Part shown: positions 35,344 through 47,357 of the stretch, one piece after another
How the letters are laid out: each line of letters begins with the position of its first letter
Numbering within the stretch: the first letter of the stretch is position 1
DNA from: Pyxicephalus adspersus
Lineage: Eukaryota; Chordata; Amphibia; Anura; Pyxicephalidae
DNA length: 64,000 nucleotides
Direction of reading: 5' to 3'
NCBI RefSeq assembly: GCF_032062135.1
Contig: NC_092861.1
Span: forward strand, 137,246,078-137,310,077
Notes under the pieces: generated by a model
Told to the model about the DNA's origin: nothing
Database searches by the model: none
Seen by the model: the letters and a program-made list of their open reading frames with translations, nothing else
Program-made: the position numbers and the translations under genes

Positions 35344-36511
35344 ATTATAAAATGATTTTGTATTTTTGTATATCCACTCCCTACAGAGCTCTTCCACATT
35401 ACACCACATAAACCCACTAAAGAATCTTCCATCTTCTTCAAGTATATTAACATTATAACATTCAGCTCATTCTGTTCATTTCCTAGAGAAGTGTAATCAG
35501 GTAGCCTGGGCTTACAATACCCCAGGACTAAGTTAAACTCACATAATGATGCATAGGTACCAACTAATCCTAAAGCTTTGTGGGCGAAGGCCTGAGAAAG
35601 AAGAGGGTGTAGGACCAATGGTGTTACCTGACCATCTAGAAGACTGCAGGAAAAACCAATGAATAATGACCAATGGTCAACATTTAAAGAATCATCATGA
35701 TTTCTAGATGTGAAGAAGAAGTCCAGTAATGTAAAGAAAGAACAAAAAATAATTTTTTTTTTTTATATATATTCTTAATACTTCCATCTACTACAACTGG
35801 TTTCATTATTTGTTGTTACATTTCAATTATTGCATCATTAGTATAGCCATCCAAGTAAGAATTATATTTCCTAAACATTATCTTTATCCCAATACATTAA
35901 CATGTTTTTTTACACTTGCAATTATTTTTCATATGAAATTGTAGAATCTCCAATCGAGTCATCTCCCCCTTTTTGTGACATTTTCTGGGTTGAATGGATT
36001 ATTCCACCTTCCTCCTGTGAGGTCAATATACCAAGTAAGTGAAGACTATTTAGATGAATCTGCTTATTTTAAAATTGTCAAATTGTAAGAATACTGTGGA
36101 AATTCTATTCTATATTATCATTATTGTAATTTCTAGGGTCTCTGCAATCCCCTGAGGAAGCCCGTTTAAGGCAAAACGTGCCAGGAGAGGCCATAAGTAC
36201 AGTACTGACCCACATCTTGGACTCTTTAGTGAGAGTATTTTTTAAAGTAATGGCTAAACATTGCCATGGCCTCTTTTACCAATTATGTTTCTAAGAAGTA
36301 TATGTTTTAGTATTTGAAATAAAAGGTTTTTTGTCATGCTAGACTTATTTGCTGCCATAAAGAGCCACTATCTTTCCACTTTTTCTCTCTTGTACTATTG
36401 GCTCCGCAACTATTGTTCCGCAAATACCCATTACTGCCTTGACAATCTGTTACACTAGAGGGTTGTTGTAAATAATGCAAAAGTCAAAGATCAACTTGTG
36501 ACATCACTTGT
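35342..36511. other. Unique DNA with one CCTGAGGAAGC...AAACGTG motif
   Basis: No gene recognised. The dispersed motif discussed in the findings occurs at 36151-36190. Confidence 0.4.
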
Positions 36512-36640
36512 GACTCCTGTGTCACTGTCTGTATTTGTCTGTCATTTGCAACCCCCATTTAATGAACAGCGCTGTGTAATATGTTGGTGCTATATAAATC
36601 CTGTTTATTATTATTATTATTATTAATAATAATAATAATA
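36512..36640 (+). repeat. L2/CR1-like 3' tail
   Basis: CTCCTGTGTCACTGTCTGT, CATTTGCAACCCCCATTTAA, TGAACAGCGCTGTGTAATATG and CTATATAAATCCTGTTTATT followed by TTA and ATA repeats. The AAGCTCTTTGGGG start is missing. Confidence 0.75.
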
Positions 36641-36809
36641 CGACTTAATAAATAATTTAAATACTTGTGATGGAGAATAGGAATAAACATTTTTGAGGAT
36701 TACTCTGTAAGAACCCTGCCAATGAGCCCTATAGGAACTGCGAAGAGGGAGAGAAGAATGGGGACTTGTCTTGATTTGTGACCAATGATGAAGGTGAGTA
36801 TTTAGGCCC

Positions 36810-37044
36810 AAGCTTTCAGGTCTTAGGGGATTCCTAATTTATCCACAACTCACTTTACATTAGCATGGTGGTCAGTAATAATGCACCTTGCATCGCTGGC
36901 TATTGGGTAAAATGTCACCTACAGAGAGCCAAAAAGATCATTGGGGCCACTAAAAGTGAACACAAGCTGTTCATTGCTCAAAGAACCCATAGCAACCTCT
37001 GGAGGAACCTTAGGGTTTTAAAGAACCCTGGTTGAGAAACACAG
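36810..37044 (+). mobile_element. hAT-like non-autonomous element, left end lost
   Basis: It matches 25333-25600 from AGCTTTCAGGTCTTAGGGG through TTAGCATGGTGGTCAG, CATCGCTGGCTATTGGG and AAGAACCCATAGCAACC. The right end GTTGAGAAACACAG carries one substitution in the terminal CACTG. The left terminal repeat is absent. Confidence 0.8.
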
Positions 37045-38587
37045 ATGGTAGGTCACTAAATGACCAACTGGGAATGGCTACTGTAATTTCCTTTGACAGG
37101 GTACTTCCTGCTCATTCCTCCCCCTCCCTGTAAAAACGAACAATGCTATACATGCTTACATTCATTTTAGGACCACAAAAAAATTATCACAAAAAATTTT
37201 TTCAAGCAGCAGAAATTTCATATGTGAGCATAGTCTTACATGTGATTTCTCTAAAGTTGATTTAAGTTGGAGAGTTGTAATGTATTTTTCTTATGACGGG
37301 TTGTACAACCAAAAACTTGTAATCTAATCTGAACATTAAAAAAAAAAAAAACTCCAACCAATGGCAGCTTTCACCCATAGTTTCTTAAGATACCACAGAG
37401 TAATGTAATGTCTTGGTGGTAGTTTGCCTTGATTTGTTCACTTGTTGTTTTTATGATTGAAATCTGATTGAACGAAACTAAAAATTGCCAGAAAATTGCC
37501 TGGTGTTGGCACTCAATGGTAACTTTGTATCAACTTTAATCTACAGCATTTTACCACTCATGGTTTCAATCATTTCACAGTTTGTAGTGACCACATAATT
37601 GCAGCTGGTTTGGAATGCAATCAAAAATGCCCTTTGACTGGCACTACAGTGATTTTGATTTATTTTAATGGTTTGGCATTGGGTAACAAATGAAGCTGTG
37701 GGTGGCAGATGGCTGTGACTGAACGAACCAAATTTTCCAAATAAACTGCCCACTATATGACCATTAGCAGGGATAGATGACGGATGGTCCATCCATTGAA
37801 TTGCAGGGAAAAGTAACTCAATATTTGCTTTCCTTAATGGTATAAAAAGGTTAGGGGAAAATAAAAAGACGCAGTGGACAAACATTCACATAATACCAGG
37901 AAAGGTTTTGGGTGCGGATGGTGGCTGTTCTTTGATCTGACTTTTTGACATTTGCATCCTATGTGAGTTTTGCTAACAACATCAATTGTCCGATGATTGT
38001 AATGACTGTACAGAAAGACTCAGCACTGAACCATGAAATGACTCTTTGAAGAAAGAACCTCTTTGAGGCAGTGTGTGTTCTACAAAGTATACAAGTGAGA
38101 CAATTGGGCTTAACCACACTACTGTGTTTGCTTAGTAAATGATCTCAAGTACACTTTTGACTTTAGCCACATCAATCTAGGTTTATAAGACTTTAGAATC
38201 TGTTAGTGAAATTAAAACATTGTACATACAAGCTTCTTAGTTAAGCTGATGTTTTATGTGCTTATAATTTTCCTCCCCTGGTTCATCCTTTCAGCATGGT
38301 AAGGCATTGAAATAAACCCCTCTGTATTATTTAATTGTTTTTTTATTTATGTCATCATTGGGTCTCTGTGCTTCTCTATACAATACAGGTAGATCAATTC
38401 TGGTCGAAGGGGCTGGCAGAGTATAAAGATTCTTAAAAAAGACCTCATGCATAGAGCAAACAGTGGGCTGGTTCTGTGATTTAAATGCATTGGTTGGGAG
38501 ATGTCAACACACCTTAGTAGAGATGCAGTCATTGCTAGACAAGCTGTATTTGCATAAAGGTGATGTTAAACATCTAAAATTTAAATA
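37045..38587. other. Unique DNA, nothing recognised
   Basis: A 114-codon minus-strand frame (37541-37885) has no recognisable domain. No repeat recognised. Confidence 0.4.
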
Positions 38588-38770
38588 TCCAGCAATTTCA
38601 AAATCCAATCCAGCAAACCTGAACTGGGTTCCTTAAAAAAATCATTACTATTGGTTGTAAAATGTTTTTAATCCCTGGCCAGATCTTTTTCAGGTTTGAT
38701 GGACCACCCAGGTTCACCTATGACAGTCTATCTTCTCCAGTCTTGGGGAGCATTATAAAAATCAAGCCCA
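38588..38770. mobile_element. Palindromic MITE, left arm truncated
   Basis: AATCCAGCAAACCTGAA, CCTGGCCAGATCTTTTTC, AGGTTTGATGGACCACCCAG and CTTCTCCAGTCTTGGGGAGC match the family at 47130. The GGCCTGATTTATTAAAGC left arm is missing. Confidence 0.7.
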
Positions 38771-40081
38771 CTATAAGAAATTCACAGTGTGCAGTTAAAT
38801 AAATAAACAATTTTTAGTGCCTGAGAGAAGTGTGTAGAACTTTGTGTGTTCAGTTTTAGGACAAAGAAACGTGTAAACTGCAATAACTTTTAGCAACCAA
38901 TGCACAAAGTTACAGTTTTGCAGCACAGTACACATAACATAAGGGAACTTTCTTTGTGCTCATTCAATCGACCAGCGGAAACCCCAACAAAAAATGTCCA
39001 GCACTCTGGGTTTTAAGGAAACACATAACACACCCCCTTCTGAGCAGCCAATCAGCTTACCTGGGTGCTTAATTCGGGGGTGGGACAAAAGAAACTTCAG
39101 CAGATTGGGAAAGTGGATTTGCTTAGACAGGTATCATTGTAGCAGATATCTCCATTGTAAGATTTCTTCTCCATCAGTGATCATTCATTTAAGATTTATT
39201 TTTCTTCAGATGACAACTGTAACATTTTGGATTTTCCACTATCTCCCACTCTGGAGACAATGGTCATCATGACCAGCAGAGAGGATAAATCTCTGCACAG
39301 GACATCTAAAATGGCATAAAAGGGATTATAACTAATCACCACTCTATAGAGAGTTTTAGAAATTGCCCAGTAATATACTTTAATAAAAATAAAAACATAA
39401 AGTGTTACCAACACAATATTAGATATTTCCTATTTTTTACTTGTTTTTAATTAACAGCTGCATGGTATTCATATTGAAGATTTCAAAAAAGGAGAGAAGT
39501 AAGAACAAGACAGATGATTTACCCTAAGGCCAAAGTTTCACAATATTTCCTTTTGACAATGGCTTTTCACCAAAACCCTTGAGGTAACGATAGATTTAAG
39601 AAGTGTCCTGGAGCTGCATGTAACCCAATCCTTCCTCCTTGACAGGATTAGAGGCATATTGTCAGCCTCACGTCACTGGGAAATGGAAACAGCCCTGTTT
39701 ACAAAATTAACAAATGGAATTCAAGTTAACCACTGAGCAATTTGTGAGATGGAAGGATTTTTTTTCCAGAAATGACCTGACTCGAGAGACCGGCTTTATG
39801 TTCTTAGTCTGATTTTGAACCAATCAATGCACAAATAAGTGCAATTTTCAAACTTTGTTGTCTGTATTCTCCATGGTAGCAAAGCCAAGGGGTTTCAGAT
39901 TCATTTACTGGTGGCCACCATGATTTTGTGTTCTTTCAGTTATGGGAAGTGCCCCATTGTTAAATTCTTATGGCACTTTCTGTGATTATTCTGTATGCGT
40001 ATGAGCTGCTTGTTCTGGCTGTAGAATGTTCTTTTCATGAACTTTCAGTGAGTAAGCAGCATATAAATAAACCCAAAGAAC
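38771..40081. other. Unique DNA, nothing recognised
   Basis: No gene or repeat recognised. Confidence 0.4.
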
Positions 40082-40420
40082 AGCAATGATACATAAACTG
40101 CTTGTCCAAAAAAAAAGTCATACACTCTAATATTTTGCTTGTCCTTGTTTTGATCCAACTTTGATTACAGTACACATTCTCCATGGTATTGTTTTGATAA
40201 GCTTATGCTATGTCACAAAATATATTTCTATCCAGATTTGTATGAATTTCCCCAAGATCTGATTATGAAAGATTTGGACTGCTGTGTAAAGTCTTCTCTA
40301 GCTCATCCCAAAGATTCTCAATAAAGTTAAGATCTGTGATGGCCAATCCATGCATAATGCCTCGTGCTCCCTGAACCACACTTTCTCAATTAGATCCTAT
40401 AAATCCTGGCATTGTCATCT
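40082..40420 (-). pseudogene. Tc1-like transposase relic, C-terminal third, minus strand
   Basis: The minus strand gives TDLNFIENLWDELEKTL, the region around the third catalytic Glu of Tc1-like enzymes (usual form SPDLNPIENLW). The sequence encoding this is near 40290-40350. Upstream on that strand is GIMHGL, and downstream LGEIHTNLDRN and a degraded end. Stops and shifts interrupt it. It shares several phrases with 24501-24733, including AAATCCTGGCATTGTC. Element ends are not recognisable. Confidence 0.75.
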
Positions 40421-40486
40421 TCATTACTGTTCCATCAGGGGAACAATGGTGGGAGATTTTGGGGTTTTTTTCGGGACTGTGAAGAA

Positions 40487-41038
40487 CTGCAAGAGCAATC
40501 AGGGGAGCAAAGCTGACAGCTCCGCTCCCCTGATTGCTCTTGCAGCCCTCTACTAGTTGTATTTGTTCTTGGATAGAGTTTCCCTATCCAAGAACACAGG
40601 AGTCCTGTGTTCCCGGATAGAGAAGCTCTATCCAGGAACAGGGATAGGGCTCCCTGATTGGCTGAGGAAAGCTTTCCTCAGCCAATCAGAAAGCACTAGA
40701 GGTTTTGAATGGGAGACTTGTCCCCATTTAATGTCTAGTGCTGGGGATCGTACACTGTTCTCAATGAATGAGAAGATCCCCGGGGCACTAGAGGCTAAAT
40801 GGGGATAACCCTCCCCATTCATTCACCTCTAGTGCTCTGTGATTGGCTGGGGAAAGAAAAATCCTGATGAGGCTTGAGCTGTCATCAGGGTTTACCTCAC
40901 CTCAGCCAATCACAGAGCACTATAGGTGATGAATGGGGAAACTTGTCCCCATTTAACCTCCAGTGCTCAGGGATCCCACACTGACAGGAGGATTCCTACC
41001 GCTGTGCAACTGTGGGAATCATCCTGTCATTGTGGGAT
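40487..41038. repeat. Serial-hairpin block: about ten consecutive inverted repeats
   Basis: Nearly every base lies in an inverted repeat. The clearest pairs are: 40487-40508 with 40524-40545 (22 bp, perfect); 40564-40576 with 40584-40596 (13 bp, perfect); 40608-40622 with 40626-40640 (one mismatch); 40654-40671 with 40672-40689 (36-bp perfect palindrome); 40692-40700 with 40734-40742; 40743-40749 with 40775-40781, containing TTCTCA/TGAGAA; 40785-40794 with 40826-40835; 40812-40849 with 40903-40937 (about 36 bp, one mismatch and one indel); and 40973-40996 with 41015-41038 (two mismatches in 24). Some hairpins share arms, because the word GCACTAGAGG and its complement recur. GC content is far above the flanks. 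No coding frame is convincing. It may be an unclassified fold-back transposon or a source of structured RNA. Confidence 0.85.
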
Positions 41039-42744
41039 AACCTGTAAAAAAATAAAAGTTAGTTACACAAATTACACACATTCAATAAATTACTTTAACA
41101 TTATTTTTTTTAACACATTTTTTTTTACACATGAATTTGCACCATCGAATCCCGTGTTAGTAATGAAATCACAGGAACAGTGTGTCATAGCATAACAACA
41201 GAAGAATCTGTGTATTTACTGTTCTTGAAATATCTTTTTATTAGCCACATACATAATAAACCACAAAATGCTCTTGCCCATCCTTTAGTTTAACCCCTTC
41301 CTGAATATTATCTGTAAAATAACTTTCTGAAACACAATACCCTTTGCAGAAAGAGCGTTAATCTATATTCTTTTTTAAAAGTAGGAGTGTGCCCCTAACT
41401 CTGAGACTGGGACTGACATAGAATGTTCTCACACTAATGATCAAGTAGCAAATGATAAAATACATAAATGACCATCAATGATTAGGCAGAACACTTCTTA
41501 GCAGTACACAATGGCATTCAATTAGCACTCATGATAGCTTTACGCGTTAAGAAAATATTTCCTCAAGAGAGTAGATAAGTATAAGCCATCAATATGTTCA
41601 CAAAAATAACAAAGTAGTGATTCATAATCATATCAACATACCAACATCAATATTCAATTACTCACAAATTACTCACAAAAAATTAAGTCATCATGACAGC
41701 CAATCCTAGTGATCACAAGGTTCTTTTACAATTAAAACTTCTAGATGTAGCTAATAAACTAAAATTGTAAACCTATAATTGAAAAAATACCTGTGCAGGG
41801 CAATGATTAAAACAGTGTACTAAATAAAAGTGTAATATGTTGTTATAAAGCATTGTAAAACTGATTTGGGAAAGCAAATTAGTGAAAGAATGTAAAAGTC
41901 TTTATCAAGATAACAGACACATATTGTTTCTGCTCATGGCTTGGACCATTATAACTAAAAGGCATCAAATATTTTACCTGAGATACCCTGAACTACCAGG
42001 TACATCATGGCCAAACTTAGATATTTTCCCCCTCCCTTCCCCCAAAAACCCACACATACCCACAATATGACATAATGCAATGTGTGTGCTTTAATTGACG
42101 CATTGTGGGAAGCACCAAACATACAAAGCATTGACATTTGTTCATAATTTGCACAACAGTTTTTTAGGCCTATAGGCCACAGCAAGGGGAATATTCAGTC
42201 TAATAAAGATGCATGAAGGCACCAGTGCAAAGAGTCCAAAATGAAGCTTATTTGGACTTAGTCTTCAATGTGGCATTGGGTTTACTGAAAACACAAAGAA
42301 GTTCTGCTATATTAAAGAGAAACTAAGCTAGTCAACATTATTGCCTGTGATCTTCCTGCACCTATACTTTTCCCCATTATTCACTAGCCATCCACACGCC
42401 ATACCATCTCTGAGGGAGTGGCCATCTTGGATAGATCACAATAGTAAAATGACAAAGGAGGAGCCACAAAGTAACAAACTAAAGGGTCAATAAACTTCCA
42501 TTATAAGTAGGTGCTTTGAATGTGAAGCTAATCCTTCTCAAAGATCACAACAAAGATCCAGGTTTTATCAGTCTTGTAACAGTTGGGAAACACCTGATAG
42601 TTGTTTACAATTTCTTCACAATGCTTATACATAAATATGTGAGGGAGGATATGTGTTAATCTGATTTTACTGCTTGTTCAATATATTTAAATCCTTAGTG
42701 TTCATGATCAAGGCATAGGTTCTCTTTAATATTTTAGTTCAGAT
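41039..42744. other. Unique AT-rich DNA, nothing recognised
   Basis: No gene or known repeat. The first 100 bp are T- and A-rich and could be the tail of the hairpin element. Confidence 0.4.
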
Positions 42745-43017
42745 CAGTGTTTCTCAATCAGTGTTCCTCCAGAGCTTGGTAGGGGTTCCTTGAACAATGA
42801 GCAATTTGTGCCTCTTATGTCAGTTAACCGACACCAAAGATCTTTTTAGCTATCTGTAAGGGTGAAATTCCTACCCCCAGCCAGCAATGTAAGATAAATT
42901 CAGTGACCATCACATTAATGTACTGTGAGCTGTGGATATAGAAATTACAGAAGGCTTCCCCAAAACCTGAATGTTATTTCAAGGGTTCCCCAACATAAAA
43001 ATATTAAGAAAGGATAG
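42745..43017 (-). mobile_element. hAT-like non-autonomous element, reverse orientation
   Basis: It begins CAGTGTTTCTCAATCAGTG and continues TCCTCCAGAGCTTGGTAGGG, GATCTTTTTAGCTATCTGTAA, AGCCAGCAATGTAAGA, ATTAATGTACTGTGAGCTG and CAAGGGTTCCCCAACAT, the reverse complement of 25333-25600. The far end (ATTAAGAAAGGATAG) is mutated, and no target duplication is recognisable. Confidence 0.82.
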
Positions 43018-43994
43018 TTTATTGTTATGGTTGAACAACAGGCACATACTTTATACTCTTGTAAAAAGAAATATAAAAAAATACTACAAAATGTATTACA
43101 CATGATAGCACTTTAGCTAGACAAACATTACTAATTGCTAGGTAAGTAACCAAATTGTGGTGATGACATACATGTGAATATATAATAAGAAAAGTTATTG
43201 CTGAAAATCCAACTGGTTATCCCGATTAACAAATGATCATAAAAGCTTAAGCATTATTATGGTAACATTTGTTGCAGTTAAGATTCAAGTCTTAGTCTGG
43301 AACATTACAAAAACACATAGTTTAAGAGATTTTACTCAATCACGTCTCTTAAGCTTTTAAAAACAAAGCCGGAGTCTGCCCAACACATTGCCTGATGTCT
43401 GCCGCTTGCTTGTGTGTAATATGTCAGGGCATGAATTCTGGCAGTGTTTTCTTAATAGATTTGATGAACTTTTTTTGACACCCAAGTTGGCACGGAAAGC
43501 TTGTAAGGTGCGATAGGCCCCATTATTGGAGGTGTGGAATACACTTTTCATCAGATGTCCAAGGAAGCACTTAGGTAAATACATTTCAAAACATATGAGT
43601 AGAATGATTAGTACAATGGCTTAGAATGCATTCTTTCTTTAGGAAGGAGACAAGCTGTGTTTGGATTACATCATAATCCTCAGTGGTAAGGTTAGCTGGG
43701 GACCATACAATGGCCTCCGAGATCTACATGCTCTCTGTTTTAATGGTAATACTGTAACTAAATGTCTCTGCAAGAGATGACTGACTGAGCAAACATTCCT
43801 TAAATTCTAGAATAAACCAGCCAATGCCATAATAAATGTCAATAGAATACTATAGAGAAAAACCGATTTGAGGATGTGAAAAAACCCTTTTTAGGGTGTC
43901 ACTAAAATCATTTAAAACTCTGGACGTTTATACTACTGGACAGGTAGTGTACAATGGTCTTTAGATTCTCATTTATCCAAGTCATTGTATATTT
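43018..43994. other. Unique DNA, nothing recognised
   Basis: No gene or repeat recognised. Confidence 0.4.
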
Positions 43995-44260
43995 CAACGT
44001 TTTCCAACCAAGGTCTGTCCAGGGTTTGCTAGGGGATCTTTGAGCAATTTGTGAATCTTAAATCAATATAACTGACACCAATGATATTTTTGGCTATCTG
44101 TAAGGGTGACGTTCTTCCTGCTGGCCAGCAATGTCGGAGGCATTCTTTTTACTGACCACCTTGCTGGAAGTTGTGGCTATAGTAATTATAGCAGGGATTC
44201 CCTGAGGACCCCAAAGTTATTTCAAGGGCTCCCCCATATTAAAAAGGTCAAGAAACACTT
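43995..44260 (-). mobile_element. hAT-like non-autonomous element (266 bp), reverse orientation
   Basis: The ends CAACGTTTTCCAACC and GGTCAAGAAACACTT are degraded forms of the family's 15-bp inverted repeats. The interior matches the copy at 42745, with TTGAGCAATTTGTG, TTTTTGGCTATCTGTAAGGG, TGGCCAGCAATG and TTCAAGGGCTCCCCCAT. The flanking octamers GTATATTT and GTAATTCT agree at five of eight bases, so the target duplication is uncertain. Confidence 0.82.
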
Positions 44261-47129
44261 GTAATTCTAGTAGTAGTTACTCACATTCAATCTGTTCTTG
44301 TAATTCATTAAAATTCATCATTATTTGAACAAAGCCTGTTGAACTTGAATACTTACTACTAGATAATGTCATTTGATATTTTGAATATTTTGTAAAATGG
44401 TTCTAATAATTTACCTTGGCACACTAGCCCCAGCACTGTGCTTATCCTACCAAACTATCCATAGGACTAAGCTCCACCACCATAGAACGGTGCTCATCCA
44501 TGAACACCACCCATAGGACTGTGCTTATCATAGTACTGAAAACATAAGACTATTCTCACCTTGAGACACCAGCCATATCATTGTAACAATAATTTCAAGG
44601 GGAGGCAATACAACAGTGCTTTCTATTGGTGCTAAATAGACCGGACCTCACTAAGCAATGGGCTTATCACTGCTCTATTAGTGCCTACTGGTTGGACGGG
44701 CTCTCTTTCTAAGGGCCCCATGAGAAGCAGACACCTACTCCTTTTATCAGGTTGCCATATCTGGTTGACACTGACCCCGCATTTACTTATCTATACTTAG
44801 TTTACACTTATTTTTGTACATAGTTGTTGGATACTTTCAGACAGACCATATTTTATGTTGCAAAGGAGTAACTGGGATCAACACAACTGCTGCTTTTTTC
44901 TTAATCTTTCTTCTAAATGGCACAACGAATAGGTATTTTCATCTTGATGATCCATGTTGCAGTCATGGCTGAGGCCCAGAAACTCTTTTGGCCCTAACCT
45001 AATGAGTCAAAAAACCCAAATGGAAATTGGTTGACAGTGTCATATAACAGTAAGCTAAAATCAGGTTGGCTGTTACACATGCCAATTGCCATTTGTGCTG
45101 GTAAAACAAAATTAGCCTATAAGTACATCAAAATCAATTAAATCTATAGTAGATAAAGGAAATTCACCAACCTGTTAGTCACTGTATAAAAAGTTTTTTG
45201 TAGGCATTTTTTTGGGAATAAAGGGGTGTGAGATCGACATGTCATTTACAAATACACAATGATTTTGAGAGTCTGAATTTGCCAAACTTACCGTAGAGCA
45301 CCTTCTATGAAATATGAGTGTGAAGTGCCCACAGCTAAAGAAATCTGTAATAACAGTTACAATAATTATTAATTAGAGACTACCCACAGGGTCTCTTTAA
45401 AGTGAATGTGACCGATAACGCTGGCCCTGCAGATTTACATCTCAGTAATAGGTGTTTCCAAAAAAAGAGAGTTTTAAAAATCATATGATATTAAGGCTTT
45501 TACTCAATAGCTAGATGGGAACTAAAAGCCACATTGAGTTGGCTATCTCTTTTGAATTAATTTTAGGCCACATTTGAAATCTTGAATATCTTCAAAAATG
45601 ATATCAGAGATATTCATCCTTTGCCGCTCGTCATCAGCAATGCCCAAAAGAAAAACTAACTTGATACTAATGAGAAATGTATTGTGGTAAAAAAGCCACA
45701 ATCCGATGAATATTAAGTAATGCTGACATTGATATAGTAAATATATACATTGTTGCTGGGAAGTCTGCAGCTCTTATTATTTAAGTAATGCGATCTGTTT
45801 TGAAGCCTCTCACTGTTGGGCAGAAGGTGGCGAAAGTTATTTGTAGTAGAAATCTACTTGATTAATTTGTTTAACCCAAGAATTGAAAGCTATCGTAAAA
45901 ATTATTAGCAGAAAGTACAAAAAAAGGGAAAATTGTAAAACATTTGTAAAAGTGCCAAAATAAATGTAATTTAGAACAGACCTATAATACTCCTCATTAT
46001 GTAGTCAGGCGAATGCCTTTTATGCCTTTTTATGTTAAAGTGAATATTTATTGTGGATATAAATTGTTGCGTAGTTCAGAACCATCCCTATCAATTAAAA
46101 GCAGATTTTACCACCAAAGCATAAACAGAAAATAGATGTCTGTGATTTAAGTGTACAAAGAGAATTTAGCAAATATTCACACATTCCATGTAACATAGAC
46201 ATTAACACACACTTTGGGTTTGGTTGATGTAGTGATCAAAAGGGTTCTGGTTGGGACTGCAGACATTGCTTGTCATTGGTACTTAGTTGCAGAGAAAGAG
46301 TTCAACAGCTGGAAGGCATATGTCCACCTTCTCTAATGTGATTCTTACATTCGTAGACAAAAGGAAATCCTGCATAAGACTGGTAAGTGCAGAGCTGTCA
46401 TCAGGGAATAGGTTGTCAGGGGGTATGGTAAAATGAAAGATGTGCGGTTCCCCAATAAGATTTGCTGGCAATGACTTTTTCACAGTTGACTTACTTTTTA
46501 TCCATTGTCAAATATTTTCTGCAAAAACAGAAAGTTTAAATTAACTGCGTAGATTGTAATTGTCTTATTCTCATATTACCTTTATGACTCCCAGAACAAT
46601 CAATAATAATAACAAAAACAGGATTATCCTAATAAAATTAACAGAATACTTGATTTTTTATTACATTTTGTTAAAATAATGCTCCTAATATTATGTTTTA
46701 AATAATAATTATAAATAAAAAATATGGCAAATGTTAAAACTACCTTGAAGATTGTACTAGCTGGAATAGCATTCCTAAAAATATTACGTTTTAAATAATA
46801 ATACAATAATATTAATAAATAGGTTTTAAATATTCTATAATTTAAATAATAAACCTAATATTATTAGATTTCAAATAAAAGCAGAATATCATTAATATCA
46901 ATAACTTTCAAATTCAGCCTTTTTCATTAAATGAGTTTCAATCATAAACTGAATAAATTATAATATTCACTATAAATATAATATTAAATAGGTATAAAAA
47001 CTCCTGGCAACCAACGCTGGAGAACGGACAAAACCTTTCCCTGTACCTTTAACACTGTACCTTTATTCGGACAATTGAGGGGATTCATTTGCATGCATAT
47101 ATGACCTGAATTCTTATTTTCTGCACAAT
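44261..47129. other. Unique DNA with a very AT-rich block
   Basis: No gene recognised. 46590-46990 is extremely AT-rich, with repeated TTTTAAATAATAAT and TAATATTA words but no fixed period. Confidence 0.45.
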
Positions 47130-47357
47130 GGGCCTGACTTATTAAAGCTCTCCAAGGCTGGAGAGGATAAACTTTCAGCAGTAATGCTGGGTGATCCAGC
47201 AAACCTGGAATGGATCTGGTCCAGGATTGAAAACATTTAACAGTTAACAAATAGCAAATGACTTCTAAGAAATCCCTTCCAGGTTTCCTGGATCACCCAG
47301 CTTCACAGCTGAAACTGGGTCCTCTCCAGCCTTGGAGAGCTTTAATAAATCAGGCTC
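47130..47357. mobile_element. Palindromic MITE, well preserved
   Basis: The left arm GGCCTGACTTATTAAAGC, then TCTCCAAGGCTGGAGAGGA; the right end is the inverse (GAGAGCTTTAATAAATCAGG). The centre carries GCAAACCTGGAATGGATCTG, TCCAGGATTGAAAACATTT and TTCCTGGATCACCCAGCTT. Each half is itself inverted relative to the other, so the entire element folds into one long hairpin. No reading frame of note. Confidence 0.85.

Noticed and set aside
40557..40822. Open frames on both strands across the hairpin block
   Set aside because: They mirror each other because the DNA is palindromic; there is no protein signature.
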